64,000 bases of DNA from Vibrio amylolyticus (GCF_023145695.1 NZ_JAJHVV010000001.1:1-64000); one strand, 5' to 3'; numbered from the stretch's first letter, positions 47,063-56,019 are shown. Notes: generated by a model not told the origin, from the sequence alone. Program-made: numbers and translations.

Positions 47063-47210
47063 GAGTTCGAGACCCAGTCGACTATTCGAGGTTTAGGCTT
47101 GGAGTCCTACGTAGCGTTCATGTTTGTTATCGGTCTCTCGATAGAGGAGCCAGCATTTAAACGAACTGCTACATAGAAAGCTTTAGTTGCAGCTAAAGCC
47201 TGGGTCTCAC
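47063..47210 (-). ncRNA. putative bridge RNA of the IS110 element
   Basis: The transcript would read from 47210 towards the transposase. The outer stem is GAGACCCAG (47208-47200) with CTGGGTCTC (47077-47069). Inside it, first, is the hairpin GCTTTAG / CTAAAGC (47199-47180). The second stem is CTATGTAGC (47176-47168) with GCTACGTAG (47115-47107), one G-U pair. The loop of the second stem has two strands, CGTTTAAATG and ATAACAAAC, around a small hairpin (GGCTCCTC...GAGAGACC). The strands match the left and right flanks of the insertion as target guides should. The remaining part (47106-47078) would be the donor loop. Structure drawn by hand, not computed. Confidence 0.6.
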
Positions 47211-47245
47211 ATTACCCGATTGGAGTGCTTATTATCCATACAACA

Positions 47246-47275
47246 CATTTAAGCGTTGTTCACACCGTTATGCAC
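47246..47275 (+). repeat. right piece of the attC-like site interrupted by IS110
   Basis: CATTTAAGCGTTGTTC followed by CACACCGTTATGC. The final CGTTAT is the usual cassette junction, right before the next cassette gene. Joined to the left piece it would read TAACAAAC..CATTTAAGCG, as in attC first halves. The middle of a full-length attC is not present, so part may have been lost or the site is unusual. Confidence 0.45.
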
Positions 47276-47297
47276 CAAATCATGTTTAGAGGATAGG

Positions 47298-47714
47298 ATG
47301 TCCAATTTCAAACTAGTTCCAGAATTGTATTGCCAAGATATCAATGTAACCAAAAGGTTCTACGTGGAGGTTTTCGGTTTCAAAATCAAATACGAACGCA
47401 TCGAGGAAGAGTTTGCCTACTTCACGTTGGATGGCGTTGATATCATGGCTGAGGGCATTAATGGTGTCGGTCGCCGTTGGTTAACTGAAGATCTTCAAAG
47501 ACCCTTTGGGCGAGGTGTCAATTTCCAATGGGATGTGAAAAACATCGATGAGCTTTATGAAAGAGTTCAAACTAAAGCGCCAGAGTCCATTTACTTAGAA
47601 ATGGAAGTAAAGGAATACCAGTGTGCCGATTACGTTGCTGTTCAAAAACAATTCATCGTTCAAGACCCAGATGGTTACTTATTCAGATTTTGCTACGATG
47701 ACTCTGCCGTATAA
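47298..47714 (+). CDS. cassette-borne VOC-family protein (bleomycin-resistance type)
   Basis: From the ATG at 47298 (GAGGATAGG ribosome site) the protein has 138 residues, one VOC domain with the two repeated halves (LVPELYCQDINVTKRFYVEVFGFKIKYERIEEEFAYFTLDG and FQWDVKNIDELYERV...FIVQDPDGYLFRFCYD). The pattern fits the bleomycin-binding/glyoxalase-like group without a clear full set of metal ligands. An earlier in-frame start would read through the attC remnant. It shares a cassette-like unit with the deaminase gene 36 bases downstream. Confidence 0.82.
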   Translation: MSNFKLVPELYCQDINVTKRFYVEVFGFKIKYERIEEEFAYFTLDGVDIMAEGINGVGRRWLTEDLQRPFGRGVNFQWDVKNIDELYERVQTKAPESIYLEMEVKEYQCADYVAVQKQFIVQDPDGYLFRFCYDDSAV

Positions 47715-47750
47715 TAAGGCGCTATATGGCATAAAAAGAGAGGACTAAAT

Positions 47751-48176
47751 ATGTCAGATAGATTCATGTTACGAGCTTTAGAACTCTCTAAACAGGCTTT
47801 ACCAAATTGCACCCCTAACCCACCCGTTGGCTGTGTCTTAGTAAAGAATAGCGTTATTGTCTCAGAAGGGTTTACTCAAGCAGTCGGTGGTAACCACGCG
47901 GAAGTTCAAGCGATAAACTCATTTTCAGGCCCAATGGAAGGTGTGACTGCCTATGTCACTTTGGAGCCATGCTCGTTTATTGGAAGAACACCAGCTTGTG
48001 CAACAACACTGGTTCAGTCTGGTATCAAACACGTGGTTGTTTCAATTTTAGATCCTGACCCTAGAAACAATGGCAAAGGTATCAAAGTCCTTGAACAAGC
48101 AGGCATAGAAGTAACTATTGGCTTATGCAGCGATCAAGTCAGCTCATTTTTGGTTCCATATTTAGGCCATGCATAA
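47751..48176 (+). CDS. RibD-type deaminase domain protein (cytidine deaminase superfamily)
   Basis: The 141-residue protein is only the deaminase half of RibD-like enzymes. The zinc and catalytic motifs are HAE (His49, Ala50, Glu51) and PCSFIGRTPAC (Cys74 and Cys83); PNPPVGCVLVKN comes before. RibD normally has a reductase domain as well, absent here with a normal stop codon. It would deaminate a nucleotide-like or riboflavin-pathway substrate, or something else altogether. GAGAGG ribosome site. The stop codon TAA starts an attC-like sequence. Confidence 0.85.
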   Translation: MSDRFMLRALELSKQALPNCTPNPPVGCVLVKNSVIVSEGFTQAVGGNHAEVQAINSFSGPMEGVTAYVTLEPCSFIGRTPACATTLVQSGIKHVVVSILDPDPRNNGKGIKVLEQAGIEVTIGLCSDQVSSFLVPYLGHA

Positions 48177-48253
48177 CGTCATAGAACACACTGTTTTACT
48201 GGAATCTAATACGATCCGCACTCTCGGTTTGATGCCTAATATGTTCGTTAAAA
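48174..48253 (+). repeat. possible attC site (about 80 bp)
   Basis: Starts TAACGTCATAGAACA at the deaminase stop codon and ends TGTTCGTTAA. The ends can pair (TAACG...GAACA with TGTTCGTTA), but the inner arms are weak. Position and stop-codon overlap fit a cassette end. Confidence 0.35.
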
Positions 48254-48510
48254 CTAGTGCTCACAGCTACTTAGTAAAAGCCCCAAAAAGCATCGCTTTC
48301 ACTGCTCCTGAATGGGACGGTTCGCATTGAACGTTTTAAGTGTCTTAAAAAATACACAACAATCTACTTAACTAGGTTTCCTTATGTTTGGCGTATTCAA
48401 CTCACAGTTTACGCTCCATTTTTGAGGCAGAATATTTGAGCTAAGTGGCATCGCGTTGTAGCCCGTTAACTATTATCAAGTTTCACACACCTACAAAGGT
48501 TGGAGGATCT
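48254..48510. other. gene-free spacer with degenerate attC-like block
   Basis: No convincing frame. A block near 48378-48415 (TTCC...TTGGCG...CTCACAGTTTACGC) resembles the centre of VCR-type sites and is repeated in degenerate form at 48951-48986. CCCGTTAACT near 48464 could be a cassette junction before the next gene. Confidence 0.35.
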
Positions 48511-48924
48511 ATGAAAAGTAAAGGTCAGTGTTTATGTGGTTCTGTTACGTTAAAAGTAGAGTATGCAAGCAACGAGGTGGCGGCTTGTCATTGTAGTATG
48601 TGTAGGAACTGGTCTGGTGGTCCAATGCTAGCGATTGATTGCGCTGATTCTGTTGAAATATCAGGTGAGTCACATGTTGTTCGATACCAGTCATCAGATT
48701 GGGCAGAGAGAGGTTTCTGCGGAAAATGTGGGACGCATTTGTTTTACTTTTTAGTACCCAATAATCAATACCATCTTCCTGTTGGTCTATTGAATTCGGG
48801 TGATAACCACAAGTTAACTCATCAAATATTCATTGACGAAAAACCAGAATATTACGAGTTTAAGAATGAAACGCAAAATATGACGGGTGCAGAAGTTTTT
48901 GCCCACTTTGAAAGTGGCGAGTAG
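48511..48924 (+). CDS. GFA-family (CENP-V fold) zinc protein
   Basis: From the ATG at 48511 (TTGGAGGATCT in front) the protein has 137 residues with the zinc motifs CLCGSVTLKV (residues 6-8), CHCSMCRNWSGGP (about 26-32) and FCGKCGTHLF (about 71-74). It is a second member of the family found at 41500-41913, but clearly different in sequence. The activity is unproven for the family. An upstream in-frame ATG is not used because it has no ribosome site. Confidence 0.87.
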   Translation: MKSKGQCLCGSVTLKVEYASNEVAACHCSMCRNWSGGPMLAIDCADSVEISGESHVVRYQSSDWAERGFCGKCGTHLFYFLVPNNQYHLPVGLLNSGDNHKLTHQIFIDEKPEYYEFKNETQNMTGAEVFAHFESGE

Positions 48925-48933
48925 GCCGCTAAC

Positions 48934-49030
48934 TCATTGTTTAGCTGGGATTCCTAACGCTTAAGTCGCTTCACTCACAGTTTACGCGCTCTACTTAAGT
49001 CACAATACTAAAATGAGTGTAACGCGTTTT
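48934..49030. repeat. degenerate attC-like sequence
   Basis: Contains CTAACTCATTG, GGATTCCTAACGC and TCACTCACAGTTTACGC, blocks that also occur in VCR-type sites, but no clear pairing ends. It is a possible worn-out attC between the GFA gene and the DUF4336 gene. Confidence 0.3.
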
Positions 49031-49044
49031 GAAGTTGGAGAGAC

Positions 49045-49731
49045 ATGGAAAATCTAGCGCAAAACATATGGATATTTGATGGTGATACCGTTCGGTTTTT
49101 AGGGCTTCCTTTTTCTACTCGAATGACGGTTGTTCGGTTAGGTAATGGAGACCTTTGGGTTCATAGCCCAATCACACTCTCTGAACCTATCGCTACGCAA
49201 ATAAAAAGCTTAGGCTACGTGAAATATCTAATTGCACCCAATCATTTACATCACTTGTTCTTACCTGAATGGATTACAGCTTTCCCTAACGCTGAAGTGT
49301 ACGGTACGAGCGAGGTGATAAAAAAACGCAGTGATCTTTCTTTTAATGGCTCACTCAATAACCATCAAAATTGGGCTTGGGAATCTGAGATAAAGCATGT
49401 GTTATTTTGTGGCTCACCATTAATGGAAGAGTGTGTGTTTTATCATAACAGCTCGAAAACGCTCATTGTTACCGACTTAGTCGAGAATTTTTCAGGACAA
49501 GAGTTTAACTATTGGCAGAGAATGGTTGCGAAAGGTGTTGGGATCCTTGCTCCTAACGGAAAAATGCCACTGGATTGGCGCTTAAGTTTTATGTTTGGTA
49601 AAGAAGATGCGCGAAAGCACTTTGCCCAAATAATAGATTGGAACCCACAAATATTGGTCATGTCTCATGGTGAAATTATCAAAGAAAATGCGGATGTGTT
49701 CTTAGATCGTGCATTTAAGTGGCTAATTTAA
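49045..49731 (+). CDS. DUF4336 protein (metallo-beta-lactamase-like fold)
   Basis: The 228-residue soluble protein matches the DUF4336 pattern: WIFDGDTVRFLGLPFSTRMTVVRLGNGDLWVHSPITLS at the start, and APNHLHHLFLPEW where MBL enzymes have HxHxDH. Other motifs are VTDLVENF and MSHGEII. The zinc motif is reduced to HLHH, so hydrolase activity is uncertain. GGAGAG ribosome site before the ATG. It is probably a cassette gene, as attC-like traces flank it. Confidence 0.8.
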   Translation: MENLAQNIWIFDGDTVRFLGLPFSTRMTVVRLGNGDLWVHSPITLSEPIATQIKSLGYVKYLIAPNHLHHLFLPEWITAFPNAEVYGTSEVIKKRSDLSFNGSLNNHQNWAWESEIKHVLFCGSPLMEECVFYHNSSKTLIVTDLVENFSGQEFNYWQRMVAKGVGILAPNGKMPLDWRLSFMFGKEDARKHFAQIIDWNPQILVMSHGEIIKENADVFLDRAFKWLI

Positions 49732-49887
49732 TCAAGAGAGATAAGTTTGAACTCTTATTCTCTAGCTGAGTTTTATGTTTTAAAGACACAGCGCATTCTC
49801 GCTTTTGAGTCTGGTGAGCGTGGTAAAGTTTATGGTAACAACTACCTAGCAAAGCGTTATTCTTACTGCAAAAAATGGATTAAATAC

Positions 49888-50331
49888 ATGGAAATAGTAA
49901 AAGCAAGAATTGAACAATTAGATGTAATCTCCCCTCTTTTTGATTCCTATCGAGTATTTTATGGTCAAGAAAGTAACCTCGATATTGCACGTGAATTTAT
50001 TAAGTCACGCTTAACAAACAATGAATCAGTCATATTTCTAGCACTTGATGAACAAGGCAATGGCTTAGGCTTTACTCAACTGTATCCAAGCTTTTCATCA
50101 GTTTCCGCAGTAAGAACTTGGGTCCTTAATGATTTGTTTGTTGCAGACACCGCGAGAAGACAAGGAGTAGCGAAGAAGCTAATGGATGCAGCGAAAGATA
50201 TGGGGTTAAAAGACAACGTTAAGGGCCTCGCTCTTGAGACAGCAGAGAGTAATGTATATGCTCAGAAACTGTATGAATCTTTAGGTTATGAAAGGGAATC
50301 AGGGACGTACCATTACTTCTTGCAACTATAG
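49888..50331 (+). CDS. GNAT-family N-acetyltransferase
   Basis: The 147-residue protein is a single GNAT domain (VKARIEQLDVISPLFDSYRVFYGQ ... LNDLFVADTARRQGVAKKLMDAA ... ETAESNVYAQKLYESLGYERE). The open frame extends upstream to a TTG at 49747, but those 47 codons look like the tail of an attC-like spacer (GCGTTATTC near 49848) and lie outside the family. I therefore choose the ATG at 49888, though no good ribosome site precedes it. Substrate unknown. Confidence 0.8.
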   Translation: MEIVKARIEQLDVISPLFDSYRVFYGQESNLDIAREFIKSRLTNNESVIFLALDEQGNGLGFTQLYPSFSSVSAVRTWVLNDLFVADTARRQGVAKKLMDAAKDMGLKDNVKGLALETAESNVYAQKLYESLGYERESGTYHYFLQL

Positions 50332-50395
50332 ACGTAAATAAAATGGCTTAAGTTGAGGCCAGTTCTGCTCACGACTTAATCGGCGATATACAAAG
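50330..50395 (+). repeat. degenerate attC-like sequence
   Basis: ACTTAATCGGCGATATAC near 50377-50394 resembles the VCR end ACTTAAGCGGGCGTTATAC with a few changes, and GGCTTAAG lies 37 bases before it. It follows the GNAT stop directly. A decayed attC is likely, too mutated to be used. Confidence 0.4.
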
Positions 50396-50415
50396 GGAAA
50401 AATCATGGAGAATGC

Positions 50416-50883
50416 ATGTCAGAACACTCAGCAATAGTACGTTGGAAGCGTAAGGAAAATGAACCATTTAGCGACAATCAGTATAGCCGTGAGCACTCTT
50501 GGGAGTTTGATGGTGGCGCTATCGTTCCAGCTTCGCCGTCTCCGTATGTTGTTCCTTTACCGCTGTCAGTTGAAGAAAATGTCGATCCTGAAGAAGCTTT
50601 TATAGCGGCTCTGTCTAGTTGTCATATGCTTGTTTTTCTCTCAATCGCGGCCAAGCGAAAGTATGTGGTAGAGAGCTACATTGATAGTGCTGTGGGAACT
50701 CTTAGTGAAAACGAAGAGGGAAAAATGGCCGTTACAAAGGTGATACTTCGTCCTGATATTACGTTTTCAGGAGATCGTACACCAGATCGAGAACAACTAA
50801 AAAAGTTACATCACCTGTCACACGAAAATTGTTTTATAGCAAACTCAGTAAAGACAGAGATAATCACAGAAATTATTACCTAA
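50416..50883 (+). CDS. OsmC-family peroxiredoxin-like protein
   Basis: The 155-residue protein has the OsmC/Ohr fold with the first catalytic Cys in ALSSCHMLVF (about residue 74) and the second in ENCFIANSV (about residue 139). These proteins reduce organic peroxides with a Cys pair; some act on other thiol-linked stress. GGAG ribosome site directly before the ATG. It is the last gene of the second cassette-like group, with a terminator facing cobA. Confidence 0.87.
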   Translation: MSEHSAIVRWKRKENEPFSDNQYSREHSWEFDGGAIVPASPSPYVVPLPLSVEENVDPEEAFIAALSSCHMLVFLSIAAKRKYVVESYIDSAVGTLSENEEGKMAVTKVILRPDITFSGDRTPDREQLKKLHHLSHENCFIANSVKTEIITEIIT

Positions 50884-50907
50884 TGAACTGTTCCGAAGCG
50901 ACTAAAC

Positions 50908-50942
50908 AAAAAATGCAGCGTCATAAGACACTGCATTTTAGT
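50908..50942. terminator. bidirectional terminator
   Basis: Stem AAAATGCAG / CTGCATTTT with a 12-base loop between the convergent OsmC and cobA genes. Confidence 0.8.
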
Positions 50943-50954
50943 AAGAACTTTAGG

Positions 50955-51719
50955 TTAGGACTCTTGAAACCATTTCAACTTATCGTGTAAGTCTGTCACG
51001 CTGCCCACAACAATCAATGCAGGGCTAACCGCTTGTTTAGATAGTTCAGCAAGCTCATTGAGTTTTCCGGTAAACACTTTCTGCTCTTTACGTGTGCCGT
51101 TTTCAATAATGGCACAAGAGGTATCGCCCGAAAGACCGTTTTCCATCAACCTTTGTGTAATGTGAGAGCACTGTTTTAGCCCCATATAGAACACTAAGGT
51201 ATTGTTATTGCGTGCTAACGTTGGCCAGTGAATTTCTGTTCCGTCTTTTTGTATGTGGCCAGTAATAAACTGAACGCTTTGAGCATGATCTCGGTGTGTA
51301 AGTGGAATACCCGCATACGCCGTAGCCCCTGCAGCTGCGGTAATACCTGGAACCACTTCAAATTTGACACCGTTTTCAGCAAGCGTTTCTAGCTCTTCAC
51401 CACCACGACCAAAAATGAATGGGTCGCCGCCCTTTAGGCGAACAACCTGCTTGCCTTCAAGTGCTTTATCCACCAGCAATTGGTTAATTTGATCTTGTGG
51501 TACGTAGTGAAAGTCGACCTTTTTACCCACATAAATCATTTCAGCATCGTCATTTGCGATAGCGAGAATTTCAGGAGAAACCAAACGGTCATATACGACC
51601 ACTTGGGCTTGTGAGATAACTCGATGCCCTTTTACTGTCAGTAAGTCGGGATCACCCGGCCCTGAACCGACTAATGAAACAAACCCTGATGGCTGAATAG
51701 TATGAGATACATCTGACAT
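50955..51719 (-). CDS. cobA: uroporphyrinogen-III C-methyltransferase (SUMT)
   Basis: The 254-residue protein methylates uroporphyrinogen III twice to precorrin-2, the first step to siroheme. It is a single tetrapyrrole methylase domain with the SAM loop LVGSGPGDPDLLTVKG (about 16-31) and RLKGGDPFIFGRGGEE (about 87-102). It lacks the CysG dehydrogenase/chelatase part. It follows nirBDC, whose nitrite reductase needs siroheme, so it supplies the cofactor. A terminator lies between nirC and cobA, so some expression may come from its own promoter. Confidence 0.94.
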   Translation of the reverse strand: MSDVSHTIQPSGFVSLVGSGPGDPDLLTVKGHRVISQAQVVVYDRLVSPEILAIANDDAEMIYVGKKVDFHYVPQDQINQLLVDKALEGKQVVRLKGGDPFIFGRGGEELETLAENGVKFEVVPGITAAAGATAYAGIPLTHRDHAQSVQFITGHIQKDGTEIHWPTLARNNNTLVFYMGLKQCSHITQRLMENGLSGDTSCAIIENGTRKEQKVFTGKLNELAELSKQAVSPALIVVGSVTDLHDKLKWFQES

Positions 51720-51912
51720 GCTGTGCTCCGAGCAATGGTTCTACTGTTGTGAAGCTAGTATGAACCTAATTCTTATCATGAGGCTCAATTCCATAAAGCC
51801 CCTACAACTTATGAAACTAAGACTATCAGGTGTTGCGAAAAAACATCACCTTTAATTAGGACAAAGAAAGAAATAATTATAACAAAACAATCTATGGCTA
51901 TCTGAGCCAAAG

Positions 51913-51946
51913 AAAAAGCCTCAAGTTCATTCACTTGAGGCTTTAT
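51913..51946 (-). terminator. terminator between nirC and cobA
   Basis: Stem AAAGCCTCAAG / CTTGAGGCTTT with an 8-base loop, 35 bases past the nirC stop on the minus strand, with an A run (U in RNA) behind it. Confidence 0.85.
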
Positions 51947-51980
51947 CGTTAACATCACATTACTCTCTTAATACGAGTAA

Positions 51981-52829
51981 TTATTTTGCTTCAAACGCTG
52001 GTGTTGTATTCATCACGTCTTCATCTTTTAGCGCTGGTGCCGTTTTAGCGTGCGTTAAGTAAAGAGGAATACAAGTAAACAGCAAGCCACCAACCAAGTT
52101 ACCAAGAATAGTTGGGATAAGGTTGAAGCTTAACCACGTTGATACGCCAAAGTCTGCACCTAGCATCATGCCAAGTGGGAATAGGAACATGTTCACTACC
52201 GCGTGCTCAAATACTAATGCGAAGAAGATGAAGATTGGCAGCCACATTGCTACGATCTTGCCTGCAACGGTACGTGCTGTCATGTTGCCGATCACGCCTA
52301 GACACACCATTAGGTTACATAAAATACCGCGAACAAAACAAGTGATCCAACCATTCACACCAGCATCTTCAAAGCCAACCGTACGCGCTGTAGCGGCTTT
52401 AATGAAAGTTTGGCCTACTGCACCAGGATCTACGCTAAAGTTGGTTGTAAAAGAAAGTGCGATAAGGAAAGCAACAAGCAAAGAGCCGATTAAGTTACCT
52501 AGACCAACAAGACCCCAACAACGTAAAACGCGTCCCCATGTGATGCCTGGGCGACCTTCAAATTTAGCTAATGGCGCTAAACCAAACACACCCGTTACTA
52601 GGTCATAACCCATCAAGCTTAAAATACAAAAGCCAACTGGGAATACCAGTGCGCCAACAATGCCAATACCTGTTTGAGTAATCGTTGTAATCGCTACGAC
52701 AACCGCCAAAGAAAGAATAATACCCGCCATGATTCCGCGTAAAATCAGATCACGAGTACTGGTTTTTACTTTCGCTTCACCAACGTCGATCATGGTTTGA
52801 ACGAATTCAGCAGGTTTTAGATCATTCAT
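51981..52829 (-). CDS. nirC: nitrite transporter NirC (FNT family)
   Basis: The 282-residue protein has six membrane helices of the formate-nitrite transporter family. Both FNT signature regions are seen: FCILSLMGYDLVTGVFGLAPLAKFEGR and NLMVCLGVIGNMTARTVAGKI, and FEHAVVNMFLFPLGMM follows. It forms pentameric channels for nitrite (and protons) in the inner membrane. It lies behind nirD with a 121-base spacer, in the same direction. Confidence 0.92.
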   Translation of the reverse strand: MNDLKPAEFVQTMIDVGEAKVKTSTRDLILRGIMAGIILSLAVVVAITTITQTGIGIVGALVFPVGFCILSLMGYDLVTGVFGLAPLAKFEGRPGITWGRVLRCWGLVGLGNLIGSLLVAFLIALSFTTNFSVDPGAVGQTFIKAATARTVGFEDAGVNGWITCFVRGILCNLMVCLGVIGNMTARTVAGKIVAMWLPIFIFFALVFEHAVVNMFLFPLGMMLGADFGVSTWLSFNLIPTILGNLVGGLLFTCIPLYLTHAKTAPALKDEDVMNTTPAFEAK

Positions 52830-52950
52830 GTTTGTGTCCCTAAAGGTTTATAAAGTTAAAAATTAAAATTGGATAGGAAAAGGCTCCTGAACATTACGTT
52901 CTGTTATCTATCCAGAAGCCCTTGAACTATCGAATCTCAGTGGATTCTAA

Positions 52951-53289
52951 TTACGCTGATAACTCAACTGAACCATTTTCAACGCGAGTTTTGTACGCTT
53001 TCACGCTAAAGCTCTCGTCTTCCATGCACACGCCAGTCTTTAAGTTAAAACGCTGCTTTTTCAGTGGGCTTGCAACCCAAAGCTCATCTTGGTGCTGACA
53101 AATCAGGCCGCGAGACAACACGTTCGATTGAGCAAACGGGTCTTGGTTGCTGATCGCCATGACTTCTTCAGCCGCGGTTGGTCGGAAAACTGCAACTTGC
53201 TCACCGTTTAGCAGTGCACACACACCAGTACCTGGGATGATGTCAGCGATGTCACACACTTTTTGAAAGGTTGCTTTATTGTTAGCCAT
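52951..53289 (-). CDS. nirD: NADH nitrite reductase small subunit NirD
   Basis: The 112-residue protein has a Rieske-like fold (FRPTAAEEVMAISNQDPFAQSNVLSRGLICQHQDELWVASPLKKQRFNLKTGVCMED) without the Cys-His ligands of true Rieske proteins, as normal for NirD. It is needed with NirB for cytoplasmic NADH-dependent nitrite reduction to ammonium. Only 2 bases separate it from nirB. Confidence 0.93.
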   Translation of the reverse strand: MANNKATFQKVCDIADIIPGTGVCALLNGEQVAVFRPTAAEEVMAISNQDPFAQSNVLSRGLICQHQDELWVASPLKKQRFNLKTGVCMEDESFSVKAYKTRVENGSVELSA

Positions 53290-53291
53290 GC

Positions 53292-55865
53292 TTATTTCTC
53301 CGCTACTGTGTCAGTTAGAGTGACGTGTAAAATGTCACCTTTCGCTTCAGGGTGCTTTTCTGTGTATGTTGCAGGGCGATGCTGGGCACGCTCTTTAACA
53401 AACACCACGTTATCATCACGTAGGTCAGAGTTAACAAAGTGTGCAAAGCGTTTTAGCTGAGACTCATCGTTAATCGTGTCAGTCCACTCACAGCTGAAGT
53501 TGCCAACCAAGTTTGCTACGTCAGTTTCCAGTTGATCGTTGATGCCTAGCTTGTTATCAACAATCACTTCGCGTAGGTAATCTACCCCACCCTCTAGGTT
53601 CTCCATCCATACAGACGTACGTTGTAGTGGCGCTGCTGTGCGGATGTAGAACATCATGAAACGGTCGATGTATTTGATCAGTGTTTCTTGGTCTAAATCA
53701 GTTGCCAGTAGGTCAGCGTGGCGCGGCTTCATACCACCGTTACCACATACATACATGTTCCAACCTGCGTCAGTTGCGATGATACCTAAGTCTTTACCCT
53801 GCGCTTCAGCACACTCACGAGTACAACCAGACACACCAAACTTCATCTTATGAGGAGTACGGATGCCCTTGTAACGGTTTTCGATCATCACGCCAAGGCC
53901 AACTGAATCTTGTACGCCGTAACGACACCAAGTTGAACCTACACATGTTTTCGCCATGCGAAGTGCTTTTGCGTACGCTTGGCCTGTTTCATAGCCTGCT
54001 GCAACTAACTTCTTCCAGATTTCTGGTAAGTCATCTTTTTGCGCACCAAATAGACCGATACGTTGAGCACCCGTGATCTTGGTGTATAGGTTGTATTCTG
54101 CTGCCACATCCGCCAGAACGCTTAGCGCTTGCGGCGTTACTTCACCACCCGCCATACGTGGAATAACAGAGTAAGTGCCGTCTTTTTGCATGTTACCTAG
54201 GAAGTTATCGTTGGTATCGTGCAGCTTCACTAGCTCAGGCTTAAGAATGTGCTCACCCCAGCAAGAAGCAAGGATTGAACCCGCTAGAGGTTTACATACT
54301 TCACATCCGTAGCCTTTGCCATATTTTTCTAGCAACTCATCAAAGGTTTTGATCTCTTCAATGCGAATGAGGTGGAATAGCTCCTGACGAGAGTAAGCAA
54401 AGTGCTCACACACATCGTTTTTCACTTCAACGCCTGACTTAGCCAATTCAGCATTAAGTACAGAAGTTACAAGTGGGATACAACCGCCACAACCTGTACC
54501 TGCGCCAGTCACCGCTTTGATGTCAGCCATAGTGTGGTTACCATCAGCCACCGCTTGCGCGATTTTGCCTTTAGTCACATCAAAACATGAACAGATAACC
54601 GCACTTTCTGGCAATGAATCCGCGCCCAGTGATGGCTTTTCAGCACCCGCATGAGCAGGAAGAATCAGCGTATCTGGGTGCTCAGGAAGATCAATTTCGT
54701 TCAACTTAAGCTGAAGTAGATCGCCGTAGTCAGAGGTGTCTCCAACCATTACTGCGCCAATTAGTTTCTTACCGTCTTCAGAAACGATAATGCGCTTATA
54801 CACTTCTTGTTCTTCGTTTTGGTAAACATAGCTCTTACAACCAGGTGTGCGACCATTCGCATCACCAATTGAGCCCACTTTCACGCCAAGCAATTTCAAC
54901 TTAGCGCTCATGTCAGCGCCTTCAAACTCGCTTTCGTTACCAACTAGGTGGTCAACGGCAACTGTCGCCATTTTGTAACCTGGAGCAACCAAACCGTAGA
55001 AAGTACGATTCCAAGAAGCACACTCACCAATCGCATAGATGTTTTCATCAGTGGTACGACAGTGGTTGTCGATCTCGATACCACCGCGAGGTGCAATGCC
55101 TAAGCCCATTTGACGAGCCAATTTATCTTGAGGGCGAATACCTGCAGAGAAAACAATGAAGTCAGTTTCTAGTTCAGTGCCATCAGCAAAGCGCATGACG
55201 TTACGCGCTTCTGTTCCATCAGTAGTAATCTCAAGGGTATTCTTGCTGGTGTGCACTTGCACGCCCATGCGTTCAATCTTTTGACGAAGTTGATCGCCAC
55301 CCGCTTGGTCAAGCTGCTCTGCCATTAGCTTTGGTGCGAACTCAACAACGTGCGTTGTAACGCCCAATGCTTTTAATGCACCTGCCGCTTCAAGACCAAG
55401 TAAACCACCACCGATTACTACACCGCTTTTGCTGTTCTTAGCGGTTGCTTCGATAGATTTCAGATCTTCAATGGTGCGGTAAACAAAGCAGTCTTTGCTC
55501 TCATTACCTTTGATTGGTGGAACAAATGGGAATGAGCCTGTTGCAAGGATCAGTTTGTCGTAATGGATCTCACGGCCCGTGCTCGAATAAACGTTTTGCT
55601 TCTCACGGTTAATGTTGATTGCACGTTCACCAATTAAGATATTGATGCCATGTTTTTCGTAGAAGCCTTCTTTAACAAGTGAAAGTTCGTCGGCAGTGTG
55701 GTGAGAGAAATAAGAAGAAAGGTGGACACGGTCGTAAGCGACACGAGGTTCTTCACAGAACACGGTAATATCCATATTCGAAACATCGGTCTTTTCGACT
55801 AAATCTTCAATAAAGCGATGGCCGACCATGCCATTACCAATTACGACTAGCTTCAACTTGCTCAT
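53292..55865 (-). CDS. nirB: NADH nitrite reductase large subunit NirB
   Basis: The 857-residue protein reduces nitrite to ammonium with NADH in the cytoplasm. An FAD/NADH domain comes first (about 1-300; VVIGNGMVGHRF, GGGLLGLEAAGAL). Two BFD-type [2Fe-2S] regions follow (CSCFDVTKGKI and GAGTGCGGC, then GYGCEVCKP). The siroheme/[4Fe-4S] part (about 550-790) has CVGSTWC and CTREC. Length and order match E. coli NirB. The promoter region carries an FNR site and a NarL/NarP-like site with the E. coli spacing. Confidence 0.95.
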   Translation of the reverse strand: MSKLKLVVIGNGMVGHRFIEDLVEKTDVSNMDITVFCEEPRVAYDRVHLSSYFSHHTADELSLVKEGFYEKHGINILIGERAININREKQNVYSSTGREIHYDKLILATGSFPFVPPIKGNESKDCFVYRTIEDLKSIEATAKNSKSGVVIGGGLLGLEAAGALKALGVTTHVVEFAPKLMAEQLDQAGGDQLRQKIERMGVQVHTSKNTLEITTDGTEARNVMRFADGTELETDFIVFSAGIRPQDKLARQMGLGIAPRGGIEIDNHCRTTDENIYAIGECASWNRTFYGLVAPGYKMATVAVDHLVGNESEFEGADMSAKLKLLGVKVGSIGDANGRTPGCKSYVYQNEEQEVYKRIIVSEDGKKLIGAVMVGDTSDYGDLLQLKLNEIDLPEHPDTLILPAHAGAEKPSLGADSLPESAVICSCFDVTKGKIAQAVADGNHTMADIKAVTGAGTGCGGCIPLVTSVLNAELAKSGVEVKNDVCEHFAYSRQELFHLIRIEEIKTFDELLEKYGKGYGCEVCKPLAGSILASCWGEHILKPELVKLHDTNDNFLGNMQKDGTYSVIPRMAGGEVTPQALSVLADVAAEYNLYTKITGAQRIGLFGAQKDDLPEIWKKLVAAGYETGQAYAKALRMAKTCVGSTWCRYGVQDSVGLGVMIENRYKGIRTPHKMKFGVSGCTRECAEAQGKDLGIIATDAGWNMYVCGNGGMKPRHADLLATDLDQETLIKYIDRFMMFYIRTAAPLQRTSVWMENLEGGVDYLREVIVDNKLGINDQLETDVANLVGNFSCEWTDTINDESQLKRFAHFVNSDLRDDNVVFVKERAQHRPATYTEKHPEAKGDILHVTLTDTVAEK

Positions 55866-55991
55866 AAAAATTCCTGACGGTTAATTTTCTTAGCAACCGA
55901 TTTTGTTCGTAATGTTTGATATCCACACTACACATCAACAAAGTAGGCTGCTTAACTGAGCATATTGTCATTTGTGAAAGAAAATTAATAC

Positions 55992-56005
55992 ATGATGTAA
56001 ATCAA
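55992..56005 (-). promoter_or_regulatory. FNR binding site of the nir promoter
   Basis: ATGAT-GTAA-ATCAA differs from the FNR consensus TTGAT-N4-ATCAA at one base. With the centre at -41.5 the transcript would start near 55957, with a GACAAT -10 box at 55969-55964. This predicts anaerobic activation of nirBDC. Confidence 0.75.
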
Positions 56006-56019
56006 TTACAGTTTCGAAC

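Noticed and set aside
49747..49887. N-terminal extension of the GNAT at 49888 from a TTG
   Set aside because: The 47 extra codons lie in attC-like spacer DNA and outside the GNAT fold. Not fully excluded, as GAGAG precedes the TTG.
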